From assembly GCF_001684965.1 (NCBI RefSeq), contig NZ_MAYG01000031.1:62001-126000 (forward strand): 64,000 nt of DNA, written 5' to 3'. The stretch is from Chryseobacterium arthrosphaerae. GTDB taxonomy: Bacteria > Bacteroidota > Bacteroidia > Flavobacteriales > Weeksellaceae. The notes beneath the pieces were generated by a model. It made no database searches. It saw only the letters and a list, made by a program, of their open reading frames with translations, and was not told where the DNA came from. Of this stretch, positions 53,584 through 63,150 are shown piece by piece. The position numbers and the translations under genes were made by a program. Within the stretch, counting starts at the first letter, position 1; each line of letters opens with the position of its first letter.

Positions 53584-53961
53584 CTATCCAACCAGATTCC
53601 TGTACTTCTCTCTGTTATCAATTAGAATCCAGATATTGATCAGAATCAGAATAACAGACATCGCTATTCCCACCTGAGACGGGTCCCTGTATACATTTTG
53701 CAGAAATATTCCGGCCATCACTGGGAGAATGATAATGGCTCCCAATGCTCTGGTTTTTGGAAAGATGAAAAGGATCCCGCCGACAATTTCTACAACGCCC
53801 ACTAATGGCATCAGCCATCCGATTTCGGTGAAGGCAGCATATATTTTGATCTGTTCGTCCGTCATTTTAGGGACTGGTGCGTAAGGGAAAAATTTGTTTA
53901 CGCCTGCATTGATAAAGGTAAGGGCAAACAAAAGGCAGATGATGAATTTTATGATTTTCAT
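53584..53961 (-). CDS. DoxX-like small membrane protein
   Basis: A 125-residue protein with four hydrophobic segments (about 3-20, 45-68, 72-92 and 96-115). FALTFINAGVNKFFPY at the N-terminus and VVEIVGGILFIFPKTRALGAIIILPVMAG in part are typical of DoxX-family proteins. These are often linked to redox or thiol stress, but no specific role is shown. Transcribed alone. Confidence 0.85.
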   Translation of the reverse strand: MKIIKFIICLLFALTFINAGVNKFFPYAPVPKMTDEQIKIYAAFTEIGWLMPLVGVVEIVGGILFIFPKTRALGAIIILPVMAGIFLQNVYRDPSQVGIAMSVILILINIWILIDNREKYRNLVG

Positions 53962-54057
53962 AATTGAATATTTTATATCAAATGTACTATAAAAATAAAA
54001 TCACTCTATTTATTTTTAGTAAATAATGTGATGTGTAGTTTTAATGATGTGTTAATG

Positions 54058-54089
54058 TTGTTTTTGTTTTAATTTAAATTCTATCTTTG
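54058..54089 (+). promoter_or_regulatory. Promoter of the second bacteriocin-like peptide
   Basis: TTG (54058-54060), 21 bases, then TATCTTTG (54082-54089). An in-frame TTG at 54087 is part of this box, which supports the ATG at 54117 as the start. Confidence 0.6.
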
Positions 54090-54116
54090 AGATACAAACT
54101 AAAACTAATAATATTT

Positions 54117-54368
54117 ATGTTGAAAAATCTTAAAAAACTAGATCGCACAAACCTGAAAGAAATTCAGGGAGGAGGAGGGATCGGAAAATGTGATATCGGT
54201 CCTGTAGGATGCCCATGTAAAATTCCGCCTGGAGATCCGTGTCTAGGAGGGGGACCTGGAGGAGGAGGCCCACCTGATGTAGGCTATTGCCCGGATTCTC
54301 AATCGTATATTCTTTGTACGGAAACCTGCCCGAACGGTATGAGCCCTTATTGTGCTCTGCCTGCATAA
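54117..54368 (+). CDS. Cys- and Gly-rich bacteriocin-like peptide (83 aa)
   Basis: The gene encodes 83 residues: a basic leader MLKNLKKLDRTNLKEIQGG ending in a Gly-Gly site (18-19), then a core with eight cysteines (25, 32, 34, 42, 58, 67, 71, 79) and a Gly/Pro-rich middle (about 43-56). The MKNLKKLxRxxLKxIxGG leader is the hallmark of the Chryseobacterium bacteriocin-like peptide family. The leader aligns with the peptide at 317, while the cores differ. It has its own promoter and terminator and no modification or export gene beside it. Role unproven. Confidence 0.85.
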   Translation: MLKNLKKLDRTNLKEIQGGGGIGKCDIGPVGCPCKIPPGDPCLGGGPGGGGPPDVGYCPDSQSYILCTETCPNGMSPYCALPA

Positions 54369-54373
54369 ATAAT

Positions 54374-54408
54374 AAAAGACTGTCTTGAAAAAGGCAGTCT
54401 TTTTATTT
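54374..54408. terminator. Terminator after the second peptide gene
   Basis: AAAAGACTG and CAGTCTTTT form the stem, with A and T runs on both sides. Confidence 0.8.
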
Positions 54409-54460
54409 TAAGTTCAAAAAGTAAAAGTTGAGATGGGCTTAAGCGGAACGAAATTTAGAA

Positions 54461-54498
54461 TCAATTCATTGCTCATTATTTATTACTCATTACTCATC
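54461..54498. repeat. Short imperfect repeat tract of CATTRCTCATT units
   Basis: The units CATTGCTCATT, TTACTCATT and TTACTCATC follow one another just outside the AI-2E gene stop. It looks like a low-complexity intergenic repeat. Confidence 0.4.
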
Positions 54499-54499
54499 T

Positions 54500-55612
54500 T
54501 TAGTCCATTTCTTTCAGGGTAATATTCTTGGAGATCTTGTAGCTCTTTTTCTTTTTATTGGGTTTTTCTTCTTCACCCAGCAATTTTCCCCAAGGCCTCA
54601 GGTCATCTACTCTCTCACAAATAATCTTGATAATGGCAATAGCCGGAATACACAGGAACATTCCTGCAATACCCCAAAGGTGTTCCCCTAAAAGGATTCC
54701 CACAAAAGAAAATAAAGCATTGATCTTTACCCTTGAACCTACTACAAATGGCAGGACAATGTTTCCGTCCACTGCATGAATTGCGATATACCCGATGGCT
54801 ACATAAATGCAGGTTGACGGACTTGCCGTAGCAAAAGCAATAAAGCATGAAATCACAAGAGACATAAAAATTCCCAGATAGGGTATAACGTTTAACAGAC
54901 CCGTGAGTACCGCCAGAAGAATAGCATATTTTACTCCTAAAACAGTAAGGACAATTGAGGTCAGAATGGATACGATAATTACCTGAAGGCAAAGTCCGAA
55001 GATATATTTTTTGGTCATCACCCTGATTTCACTCACAGCTTCCTGTACACTGGCTTTGTGTCTTTCATTAAAAACAGTAACGATGAAATTGTTCAGAAGT
55101 CTTCTGTAATTTAAAATAAAGATGAAAAACAGGATAAAGAATACAATAAAACCAAACCCGGTTGAAAAAATACCAAAGGTAAATCCTAAAATTGCACCGG
55201 AAGAAGATAAGAGTTTATTCAACCCCTGATTTATATAATCTACCTGTTCATCAACTTTTACATTGAATGTTTTGGAAACCCAGTGCTGTAGACCATTGAA
55301 CACGGTCGTGAATTGCTCCCTGAGATGAGGCAGATCTTTGCTGAAATCAGACAGCTGTGAGCTGAAAAAATAAATTAATCCGCTTAAAATGATCAGCATA
55401 ATAAAAACCGAGGTCATGGTAGACATAGACCTTGGAAACCTTAGCTTTTTTTCCATAAAGGTGGCTGCCGGTAAAAACAGCATGGCCATAAGGAAAGCCA
55501 GAAAAAAAGGCGCTAATATACTTTGTCCTAATGCCAGAAGGTAGCCGAGACCGATAACGGAAACTACCACCAGGGTAAGCTTGACAAGGAAAGGAAGTCG
55601 AAGAAAATTCAT
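54500..55612 (-). CDS. AI-2E family transporter
   Basis: A 370-residue integral membrane protein with about eight hydrophobic segments and the family stretches near the C-terminus (VVGSRVKINALFSFVGILLGEHLWGIAGMFLCIPAIAIIK in part). Families of this type (UPF0118) include the TqsA autoinducer-2 exporter and cation antiporters, so the substrate cannot be assigned. A Lys-rich tail (about 345-362) follows. Transcribed alone. Confidence 0.9.
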   Translation of the reverse strand: MNFLRLPFLVKLTLVVVSVIGLGYLLALGQSILAPFFLAFLMAMLFLPAATFMEKKLRFPRSMSTMTSVFIMLIILSGLIYFFSSQLSDFSKDLPHLREQFTTVFNGLQHWVSKTFNVKVDEQVDYINQGLNKLLSSSGAILGFTFGIFSTGFGFIVFFILFFIFILNYRRLLNNFIVTVFNERHKASVQEAVSEIRVMTKKYIFGLCLQVIIVSILTSIVLTVLGVKYAILLAVLTGLLNVIPYLGIFMSLVISCFIAFATASPSTCIYVAIGYIAIHAVDGNIVLPFVVGSRVKINALFSFVGILLGEHLWGIAGMFLCIPAIAIIKIICERVDDLRPWGKLLGEEEKPNKKKKSYKISKNITLKEMD

Positions 55613-55749
55613 AATTTAAAATCTGCAGTGTGGAACTAAAAATAAGAAAACCCTTCGAATTGAAAAATTTTTTAATCAATCACTGTGGTTTTTCTTTCAA
55701 TTATCAAATTTTATTCCATCCGGAGTGAAGTGAGAAATATTTCCCATAA

Positions 55750-55790
55750 TAAAACAGAAACACGTTCCGGTGATCAGAACGTGTTTCCTT
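55750..55790 (-). terminator. Terminator after lon
   Basis: AAACACGTTC and GAACGTGTTT form a 10-bp stem; on the minus strand the tail is CTGTTTTATT, 30 bases past the lon stop. Confidence 0.75.
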
Positions 55791-55815
55791 ATTGAGAAGT
55801 TAATATGTTATAATG

Positions 55816-58227
55816 TTATTTTTCAATGGCGATGTCAATGACTTCTTCCATTCTGCTGACGTAGTGCACCTTCAGATTCTTTAAATAATCTTTTTTGATC
55901 TCTTCCACATCTTTTCTGTTGGCTTCACAAAGAATCACATCTTTGATTCCTGCTCTAGTGGCAGCAAGGAGTTTTTCCTTGATTCCTCCTACAGGAAGAA
56001 CTTTTCCTCTTAAAGTAATTTCACCCGTCATGGCAAGGTGCGGTTTTACCTTTTTATTTTTAAAAGAAGAAACCATTGATGTCAGCATGGCAATACCTGC
56101 AGAAGGTCCGTCTTTGGGAGTTGCTCCTTCAGGAACGTGTACGTGGATGTTCTTTTTATCCAGTTCCTCCTGCGGAATTCCCAGTTCATCATGCCTTGCT
56201 TTGATATATTCCAGAGCAATTGTGGCAGATTCCTTCATTACGGTTCCTAAGTTTCCGGTCATGGTAAGAGCACCTTTTCCGTTGCTTAAAATACTTTCAA
56301 TATAAAGGATGTCTCCCCCTACGCTTGTCCAGGCAAGACCTGTTACTACTCCGGGTACTCCTGTTATTTCAGACAGGCTTTTCGGTCTCGGTACCCCCAG
56401 AATTTCATCTACTTTTTCAAGTGAAATCTTTGGATCATATTCTTTTACCAAAGCCGTCTGAAGTGCCACCCATCTTGCAATGGCAGCAATTCTCTTTTCG
56501 AGTGTTCTTACACCGCTTTCAGAAGTATGGGCTTCTATGATATGCTTAAGTTCCGCATTTCCAAGTTTAAATGATTTGGTATCCAAACCATTCTCTTCCT
56601 GCTGCTTCTTAATAAGGTGTCTTTTGGCAATTTCAATTTTTTCCTCTAATGTATAGCCGGCAATCTGGATAATCTCCGTTCTGTCTAAAAGAGGTGTCTG
56701 TATCGTTGAAAGTGAATTGGCTGTTGCAATAAACATCACTTTTGATAAATCATAACCCATTTCAAGGAAGTTGTCGTAGAATGATTTATTCTGTTCCGGA
56801 TCAAGAACCTCAAGCAATGCGGAACTTGGATCACCATGGAGACCCTGGCCGATTTTATCAATCTCATCAAGAACAATTACCGGATTTGATGTGCCGGATT
56901 TTTTGATAGACTGAAGAATTCTTCCGGCCATGGCACCGATATATGTTTTTCTGTGCCCGCGGATTTCACTCTCATCATGAAGACCACCCAGAGATAATCT
57001 TACATATTTTCTCCCTAAAGCATCAGCAATAGATTTCCCTAATGATGTTTTACCAACTCCCGGAGGTCCTACCAGCAGGAGAATCGGAGACTTCATATTG
57101 TTCTTTAATTTCAAAACAGCCATGTGCTCTAAAATTCTTTTCTTGATATCTTCCAGCCCGAAATGTGCTTTATCCAGTACTTTTTCTGCCTTTGCAATAT
57201 CAAAAATATCTTTGGTATAGGTTTCCCATGGAAGATCGGTAAAGAAATCCAGATAATTTCTCTGAACATTATAATCCGGAGAATTAGGATTCTGGCGTTG
57301 CAGTCTGCTGATCTCCTTCTGGAAGTGTTCTTCCACTTCCTGACTCCATTTTTTAGCCTTTGCTTTATTGATGAAATCTTCAACATCGCCTTCAGGTCCG
57401 CCGCCCAGTTCCTCCTGGATCGTTCTGATCTGCTGATTCAGAAAATATTCTCTCTGCTGTTTGTCAAGATCTTTGGAAGTCTTCTGGTGGATCTGGTTTC
57501 TGAGTTCAAGCTTTCTGAAATCCTCATGCATCATTTCATAGCATTTTTTGGCCCTTTCCATAAGGCTTTTCTCTTCAAGAAGCTTTTGTTTGGCGATTGA
57601 AGTGAAATTGGCATTCGTGCAGATGAAATTCAGAAGGTCATCATTGTTGTTGATATTCTTGATGGCAAAATTAGCTGCATTGGGAATATTCGGGTCCAGT
57701 TCAATGATTTTTAAAGCAAGATCTTTAATATTTTCCAGCAGGGCTTCGTATTCCTCCTGGTTTTTGGGTCTCGTATCTTTTAATTTTGCAATTTCAGCCT
57801 TGAAATAAGGTTGGGTTTCAATGATCTTTTTGATTTTGAACCTGTGGAAACCTTTGGTAATTGCTGTAATATTTCCTTCAGGAAGTTTGATGATCTTGAT
57901 GATCTTGGCCAGAGTTCCCGTAGTATAGATATCTTTCTCTGCAGGCTGTTCAAGATCCGAATTTTTCTGGCTTACAATTCCGATGAAATCTCCGTTTTTC
58001 TGAGCTTCTTCAAGAAGTTGTATCGAGGCTTTTCTCCCTGCGGTAATAGGAATTACCACGTTAGGGAACATTACCATATTTCTTACAGGAAGTATAGGGA
58101 ATATTTTCTGTTCGGAATTCTGATCAGTCTCCGAAAAGTCGGAAAGATTGATCTCTTCAGCTACGATATCAAATCCGTCGCTGATCATTTCTTCTAAACT
58201 AATATCTTCAAATTCTGTCATAGTCAA
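55816..58227 (-). CDS. lon: ATP-dependent endopeptidase La (Lon)
   Basis: Lon degrades damaged and regulatory proteins in the cytoplasm. The 803-residue protein has the LonN substrate domain (about 40-240, [19 protein letters not shown]), a coiled helical linker, the AAA+ domain with Walker [10 protein letters not shown] (about 385) and Walker [12 protein letters not shown], and the protease domain with catalytic Ser709 in [11 protein letters not shown] and Lys752 in GIKEKLLAA. The N-terminal 30 residues are acidic and variable. Transcribed alone. No heat-shock operator was recognised upstream (58228-58481, AT-rich, no gene). Confidence 0.97.
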   Translation of the reverse strand: MTMTEFEDISLEEMISDGFDIVAEEINLSDFSETDQNSEQKIFPILPVRNMVMFPNVVIPITAGRKASIQLLEEAQKNGDFIGIVSQKNSDLEQPAEKDIYTTGTLAKIIKIIKLPEGNITAITKGFHRFKIKKIIETQPYFKAEIAKLKDTRPKNQEEYEALLENIKDLALKIIELDPNIPNAANFAIKNINNNDDLLNFICTNANFTSIAKQKLLEEKSLMERAKKCYEMMHEDFRKLELRNQIHQKTSKDLDKQQREYFLNQQIRTIQEELGGGPEGDVEDFINKAKAKKWSQEVEEHFQKEISRLQRQNPNSPDYNVQRNYLDFFTDLPWETYTKDIFDIAKAEKVLDKAHFGLEDIKKRILEHMAVLKLKNNMKSPILLLVGPPGVGKTSLGKSIADALGRKYVRLSLGGLHDESEIRGHRKTYIGAMAGRILQSIKKSGTSNPVIVLDEIDKIGQGLHGDPSSALLEVLDPEQNKSFYDNFLEMGYDLSKVMFIATANSLSTIQTPLLDRTEIIQIAGYTLEEKIEIAKRHLIKKQQEENGLDTKSFKLGNAELKHIIEAHTSESGVRTLEKRIAAIARWVALQTALVKEYDPKISLEKVDEILGVPRPKSLSEITGVPGVVTGLAWTSVGGDILYIESILSNGKGALTMTGNLGTVMKESATIALEYIKARHDELGIPQEELDKKNIHVHVPEGATPKDGPSAGIAMLTSMVSSFKNKKVKPHLAMTGEITLRGKVLPVGGIKEKLLAATRAGIKDVILCEANRKDVEEIKKDYLKNLKVHYVSRMEEVIDIAIEK

Positions 58228-58481
58228 TCGAATGACAAATTGTCATTTTCGTTTTTTATCGTTAAAAGGATTTTTTATAATATGTACTGAAAACCTGTAT
58301 CATATTTATAATGTTTTAAAATGCACAATACTTATGCCATTTGTTTTTTGCTAAAAAATACGGCCAAAATTTCCTTTTTTAAATAATCTTTGGATTAAAA
58401 ATCAAAATAAAGAACTTCTGTTTCTGTAATTTCTTAAAAATGTGTATTTTCGCAAACTGATAAAAAACTATAATTTATAAA

Positions 58482-60635
58482 ATGGCAATTTTAGGACAGA
58501 TTAGGAGTAAGCCTTGGCTTTTAATGGGAGTAATAGCCTTAGCGCTTTTGGCGTTCCTGGTGAACCCCGATAGTATCGATAAGGTTTTTGGTAAAAATCC
58601 TGACGTTTTAGGAAAAGTAAATGGTGAGAAAATCACCCGCGAAGAGTTTAATGATCAGCTTTTCGTGTTGCAGCAGCAGGCTGAGCAGCAGGGTCGTCCG
58701 AAAAACGGTCTTGAGGAGCAGGCATGGCAGTTACTTGTACAATCCAAACTTATCAAGCAGCAATTTGAGAAATTGGGCTTTGAAATGACAGACGATTATT
58801 TCTGGAATCAGATCCAGTATGATCAGATGTTTGCTCAGAATCAGCAGTTCTTTGATGAGAAGGGTAACTTTAAAACTCAAGAGCTTAAAAAAGAAATTGA
58901 AACATTACAAAACACCAACCCTCAGGGATATGCTCAATGGTTAAAAACAAGAAAAACAATTGAGTACAGACTGATGGCAAGACAGGTGTTTACCAATCTT
59001 TCAGCAGGGATCACTACCGGTAAGAAAGAAGCTGAAGAATTGATGAAGCAGAGAGATCAGCTTGCAGATATCGACTTCGTAAAAGTAGATTATGCCGCTT
59101 ATCTTCAGAAAACAAAGATCAATGTGACTACACAGGATCTTGCTGATTATATCAAAAACCACCCTGTAATGTTCAAAGCAGAGCCTAGCAGAAATATCGG
59201 TATCGTATTTTTCCCGTCTAAGCCTAGTGCAGCAGATGATGCAGCCGCTTTGAAAGAAATTACAAAATTATATTCAGGAGGTACAGATGCAAGCGGAGGT
59301 ACAGAAAACTTCCAGAATACGAAAAACGATTCAATGTTTGTAATGGCTAATTCTGATATGCCTTTCAACCCTCAGTATGTAACACCGGCTCAGTTGCCGG
59401 CTACTATTCAGGCACAGATTCCTTCTGCAGCGGTAGGGCAGACTTTCGGTCCGTACAAAGAGCAGGATTTCTATGTAGTTTCTAAACTGGTTGGTAAAAA
59501 GACTTCTGATTCCACTTTATCAAGACACATCCTTATCGCTTTCAAGGGAAGCCCTGCAGGTGAAGGAGTGACAAGATCTAAAGAACAGGCAAAAAAACTG
59601 GCAGACTCTATCGGTGCTATTGTAAAAGCAACACCGGCTAAGTTTACAGAATTCCTTAAACTTTCTAACGATCCGAATTCAGCAGCTCAGGGAGGTAGCT
59701 TAGGTTGGACAACTCCGGAAACTCCTTTCGTACCGGAATTCCTTACTTATCTTGCCAATAACCCTAAAGGTGCTACAGGTGTAGTAGAAACACAGTTCGG
59801 TTACCATATCATCAATATTGAAGATAAAAAATCAGGATCAATGGGGTATAAAGTTGCTAACCTTGTGAAAGCAATCAAACCTTCAGATGCTACTGAGGCC
59901 GAAACAGACAAAAAATCAAGAAAATTCATTCAGCAGGTTCAGGGGAAATCTTTCAACGATTTCGTGAACATTGCTAAAAAAGGCAATTATCAGTTCACCA
60001 ATCCTAAAGCCGCTAAAAGATTTGAAGGTCAGCTTCAGGGCCTAGGTACTGAGAAAGATGCAGAGATTCTTACATGGGCTTTCGATAAGAAAAGATCTAA
60101 AGGAGATACTGAACTTTTCACAGTAGACGGAACAGGTGATAAAATTGTAGTATACCTAAACGGAAAACAGGAAGCAGGTCTTGCTGATCCAGAATCTGTA
60201 AGAGATCAGATTGAAGTGATCGTTAAAAATAAACTGGCAGCAAAACAAATTTCTGATAAAATTGCAGGCGCAAAAGCTTCAAACCTGGATCAGATTGCTA
60301 AATTGTTTGCAACATCAAAACAGTCAGCTCAGGTTAATCTGTTGAATCCTTCAGTAGCAGGATCAATGGAACCTAAAGTGGCCGGAGCAGCATTCGGTGT
60401 AGCAAAAGGAAAACTTTCCAATCCGGTTGAAGGTGGTACAGGAGTATACGTTCTGATCAAAAAATCAGAAACGGTAAATAAACAGCCTGGTGACCTTAAG
60501 CAGTTTACTGAGTCTATTACTCAGAGAAATGCAGGAATGTTCGGACAGGCCTGGATGAAGAGCCTTCAGGACAATGCGGATATCGATGATTACAGAATTG
60601 AAATCTGGAACAAAATCGGAAATCAGCAGCAATAA
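58482..60635 (+). CDS. PpiD-like periplasmic peptidyl-prolyl isomerase
   Basis: A 717-residue foldase anchored by one N-terminal membrane segment (about 12-29, PWLLMGVIALALLAFLVNP). A SurA_N-type region (about 35-240, NGEKITREEFNDQLFVLQQQ) is followed by a parvulin PpiC domain (about 340-455, SRHILIAFKG to GYHIINIEDKKSGS) and a second, more divergent parvulin-like part (about 470-600). It helps outer-membrane and secreted proteins fold as they leave the Sec channel. A strong terminator follows. Confidence 0.93.
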   Translation: MAILGQIRSKPWLLMGVIALALLAFLVNPDSIDKVFGKNPDVLGKVNGEKITREEFNDQLFVLQQQAEQQGRPKNGLEEQAWQLLVQSKLIKQQFEKLGFEMTDDYFWNQIQYDQMFAQNQQFFDEKGNFKTQELKKEIETLQNTNPQGYAQWLKTRKTIEYRLMARQVFTNLSAGITTGKKEAEELMKQRDQLADIDFVKVDYAAYLQKTKINVTTQDLADYIKNHPVMFKAEPSRNIGIVFFPSKPSAADDAAALKEITKLYSGGTDASGGTENFQNTKNDSMFVMANSDMPFNPQYVTPAQLPATIQAQIPSAAVGQTFGPYKEQDFYVVSKLVGKKTSDSTLSRHILIAFKGSPAGEGVTRSKEQAKKLADSIGAIVKATPAKFTEFLKLSNDPNSAAQGGSLGWTTPETPFVPEFLTYLANNPKGATGVVETQFGYHIINIEDKKSGSMGYKVANLVKAIKPSDATEAETDKKSRKFIQQVQGKSFNDFVNIAKKGNYQFTNPKAAKRFEGQLQGLGTEKDAEILTWAFDKKRSKGDTELFTVDGTGDKIVVYLNGKQEAGLADPESVRDQIEVIVKNKLAAKQISDKIAGAKASNLDQIAKLFATSKQSAQVNLLNPSVAGSMEPKVAGAAFGVAKGKLSNPVEGGTGVYVLIKKSETVNKQPGDLKQFTESITQRNAGMFGQAWMKSLQDNADIDDYRIEIWNKIGNQQQ

Positions 60636-60655
60636 GAAAAAACATTTTACAGATA

Positions 60656-60689
60656 TAAAAAGCGACAATTTTTTTTGTCGCTTTTTTTT
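60656..60689 (+). terminator. Intrinsic terminator
   Basis: AAAAGCGACAA and TTGTCGCTTTT form the stem, with TTTT beyond. Confidence 0.9.
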
Positions 60690-60735
60690 GTATTTAACGC
60701 AGAATAATAAAGGAAAAGATTTATTTAAAATGTAT

Positions 60736-60743
60736 TATATTTG
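60736..60743 (+). promoter_or_regulatory. -7 promoter box of the mlaD operon
   Basis: TATATTTG fits TAnnTTTG, 22 bases before the GTG start at 60766. No -33 TTG is visible. Confidence 0.5.
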
Positions 60744-60765
60744 CTTATTAGAAAAAAATTAGCAA

Positions 60766-61716
60766 GTGAAGTTCAGTAAAGAATTAAAAGCTGGTGTGAT
60801 CACACTTCTGGCTATCGTAGGCTTTGTGGTGTTGTTTCAGTTTATGAAAGGGAAAAGCCTTTTTACTACGGATAATATATTTTACGCAAAATACGACAAT
60901 GTAGAAGGTCTGGCGCAGTCAGCGGCAGTTTCTATCAATGGTCTGAAAGTAGGACAGGTGGATAAGATTATTCCCCTGACCTCAAAAGACGGTAAGATCA
61001 ATTTTGTAGTAAAAATTACAGTAGACAACAAATTCGAATTTTCAAAAAACTCCTCTCTGGAAATCTTTGAACCGGGACTGATGTCTGGAAAAGAAATGAG
61101 AGTAAACCTTATGTACGGAGGCCCTACTGCAAAGGACGGCGATACCCTGAAAGGTGCTTTCAAACTTGGAACGCTGGGAAGCCTTTCTTCTCAGGTGGGT
61201 CCGGTAAAAGACCAGCTACAGGTTGTGCTGCATAGAGTAGATTCTCTGATGACTAATGCCAATATGCTTGTAGATGCACAAAACAGAGCTGAGATCAAAG
61301 CCTTATTGTCCAATCTTAATAAAACAGTAGGCGCATTGCAGACTACGGCAGGAAGTGTAAACAACCTGGTGGGGCACAATGATCCTAAACTGCAGAAAGT
61401 ATTGGATGATGCAAGTCTTACCATGCAGAGTGGAAAAGTAACGCTGGATAAATACGGAAATCTTGCGGAAAGTATCGATACAAAGAAACTCAATGCCACC
61501 ATTGCAAGTTTAGATGCTACCGTAGGTAAACTTAATCAGGTGATCGGAGGAATAGATAACGGACAGGGAAGTTTAGGTAAACTGATGAAGGATGAGCAAC
61601 TTTACAACAACCTGAATTCAGCATCTTCCAACCTGAATTCATTAATCGAAGATATGAAAGCGAACCCGAAGAGATATATCAATTTCTCGGTTTTCGGTAA
61701 AAATAACAAAGACTAA
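60766..61716 (+). CDS. mlaD: MlaD family MCE-domain protein
   Basis: A 316-residue protein with one N-terminal membrane anchor (about 10-28, VITLLAIVGFVVLFQF) and an MCE domain (about 35-120, IFYAKYDNVEGLAQSAAVSINGLKVG), then a long helical, Asn-rich tail. MCE proteins form the periplasmic lipid-binding ring of Mla transporters. It starts at GTG. The MlaF/MlaE pair it would work with is at 42329-43890. It is followed after 8 bases by the membrane Fe-S protein, an unexpected operon partner. Confidence 0.92.
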   Translation: MKFSKELKAGVITLLAIVGFVVLFQFMKGKSLFTTDNIFYAKYDNVEGLAQSAAVSINGLKVGQVDKIIPLTSKDGKINFVVKITVDNKFEFSKNSSLEIFEPGLMSGKEMRVNLMYGGPTAKDGDTLKGAFKLGTLGSLSSQVGPVKDQLQVVLHRVDSLMTNANMLVDAQNRAEIKALLSNLNKTVGALQTTAGSVNNLVGHNDPKLQKVLDDASLTMQSGKVTLDKYGNLAESIDTKKLNATIASLDATVGKLNQVIGGIDNGQGSLGKLMKDEQLYNNLNSASSNLNSLIEDMKANPKRYINFSVFGKNNKD

Positions 61717-61724
61717 TACGCCTT

Positions 61725-63062
61725 ATGCAGTACATCGATAACATTATTTTCCTGATTTTATTAGTGGCCGGATTTGGGCTGTTCGCTAAAAGCCTGATGA
61801 AGATATACAGAAATATCAGGCTGGGTCACGAAATCAATAGAAACGACAGAAAAGGAGAACGTTGGAGTACCATGGCAAGAGTGGCTATGGGACAGAGTAA
61901 AATGACAGCACGTCCTGTAGCAGGAGTTCTGCACCTTTTTGTATATGTTGGTTTTGTGATTATTAATATTGAATTAATAGAAATAGTTGTTGATGGAATA
62001 TTCGGGACCCACCGTTTTTTGTCAGGCATCTTCGGACATACATTTTATAATTTCTTTACGGCAACATTAGAAGTTCTGGCACTTTTGGTGGTGATTGGAG
62101 TTGTTATTTTCTTTATTCGCAGAAACTTTTACGGCGTGAAAAGATTGACAATGAAAGAACTTTTCGGTTGGCCGAAAAATGATGCAAACTGGATTTTGAT
62201 CATTGAATTTGCCTTAATGGCAGCTTTCTTTATGATGAATGCCTCAGATTTTATTTTACAGTCAAGAGGTGTTTTACCGGAACATGGAAGCTTTCCGATC
62301 AGTGAAATGACATTGGTCCCTTTTTTGGAAATTTTCAATTTTGACAGCGGATTTTTGATGTTCACAGAAAAAGGAGCATGGTGGTTTCACTTTGTGGGGA
62401 TTCTGTTCTTTATGAATTATCTGTATTATTCAAAACACTTACATATTATCCTTGCTTTTCCAAGTACATGGTACGCCAACCTTGATAAAAAAGGAAAATT
62501 CAACAATCTTGATTCAGTAACAAAAGAGATCAAGCTGATGATGGATCCTAATGCAGATCCATATGCTGCTCCTGCTGAGGGGGCAGAGGCTGATGTTCCG
62601 TCCAAATTCGGGGCTGAAGATATTTTCGATCTGAATCAGGTTCAATTATTGAATGCATACTCCTGTACAGAATGCGGACGTTGTACTTCCGTTTGTCCGG
62701 CTAATATTACCGGTAAAAAACTTTCTCCGAGGCTGATTTTGATGAAGACCAGAGACAGACTGGAAGAAGTGGGAAGAAATATCGATAAGAACGGAAAATT
62801 TGTTGACGACGGCAAAAAGCTGTTGAATGATTATATCACAAAAGAAGAACTTTGGGCCTGTACAACGTGTAATGCCTGTACAGAAGCCTGCCCGGTATTG
62901 CTTGATCCGCTTTCCATTATTTTTGAAATGAGAAGATTCCTGGTAATGGAACAGTCTGCTGCTCCGCAGGAACTTAATCTGATGATGACAAACGTGGAAA
63001 ATAACGCTGCGCCTTGGCAGTACAATCAGGCTGACCGTCTGAACTGGGCATCGGAAAACTAG
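61725..63062 (+). CDS. Membrane-bound 4Fe-4S oxidoreductase subunit
   Basis: A 445-residue protein combining a five- or six-span membrane domain (about 5-250, resembling nitrate reductase gamma or HdrE-type cytochrome b subunits with several candidate haem His) with a C-terminal soluble part holding two [4Fe-4S] sites, CTECGRCTSVCP (about 310) and CTTCNACTEACP (about 382). It could pass electrons between the quinone pool and the adjacent CCG-domain subunit. The electron donor and acceptor are not known. Confidence 0.92.
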   Translation: MQYIDNIIFLILLVAGFGLFAKSLMKIYRNIRLGHEINRNDRKGERWSTMARVAMGQSKMTARPVAGVLHLFVYVGFVIINIELIEIVVDGIFGTHRFLSGIFGHTFYNFFTATLEVLALLVVIGVVIFFIRRNFYGVKRLTMKELFGWPKNDANWILIIEFALMAAFFMMNASDFILQSRGVLPEHGSFPISEMTLVPFLEIFNFDSGFLMFTEKGAWWFHFVGILFFMNYLYYSKHLHIILAFPSTWYANLDKKGKFNNLDSVTKEIKLMMDPNADPYAAPAEGAEADVPSKFGAEDIFDLNQVQLLNAYSCTECGRCTSVCPANITGKKLSPRLILMKTRDRLEEVGRNIDKNGKFVDDGKKLLNDYITKEELWACTTCNACTEACPVLLDPLSIIFEMRRFLVMEQSAAPQELNLMMTNVENNAAPWQYNQADRLNWASEN

Positions 63063-63070
63063 ATAATTAA

Positions 63071-63144
63071 TCAATTTGAAAATTTGAAATTGATTACCGT
63101 CTATATCACTTTCAAATTTCCAAATTCTCACATTTTCAAATTGA
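63071..63144. repeat. Nested inverted repeat between the two Fe-S genes
   Basis: TCAATTTGAAAA (63071-63082) is mirrored perfectly by TTTTCAAATTGA (63133-63144), and AATTTGAAA (63081-63089) by TTTCAAATT (63110-63118). It fills the 88-base gap and ends 6 bases before the next ATG. Confidence 0.65.
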
Positions 63145-63150
63145 AAAGAA

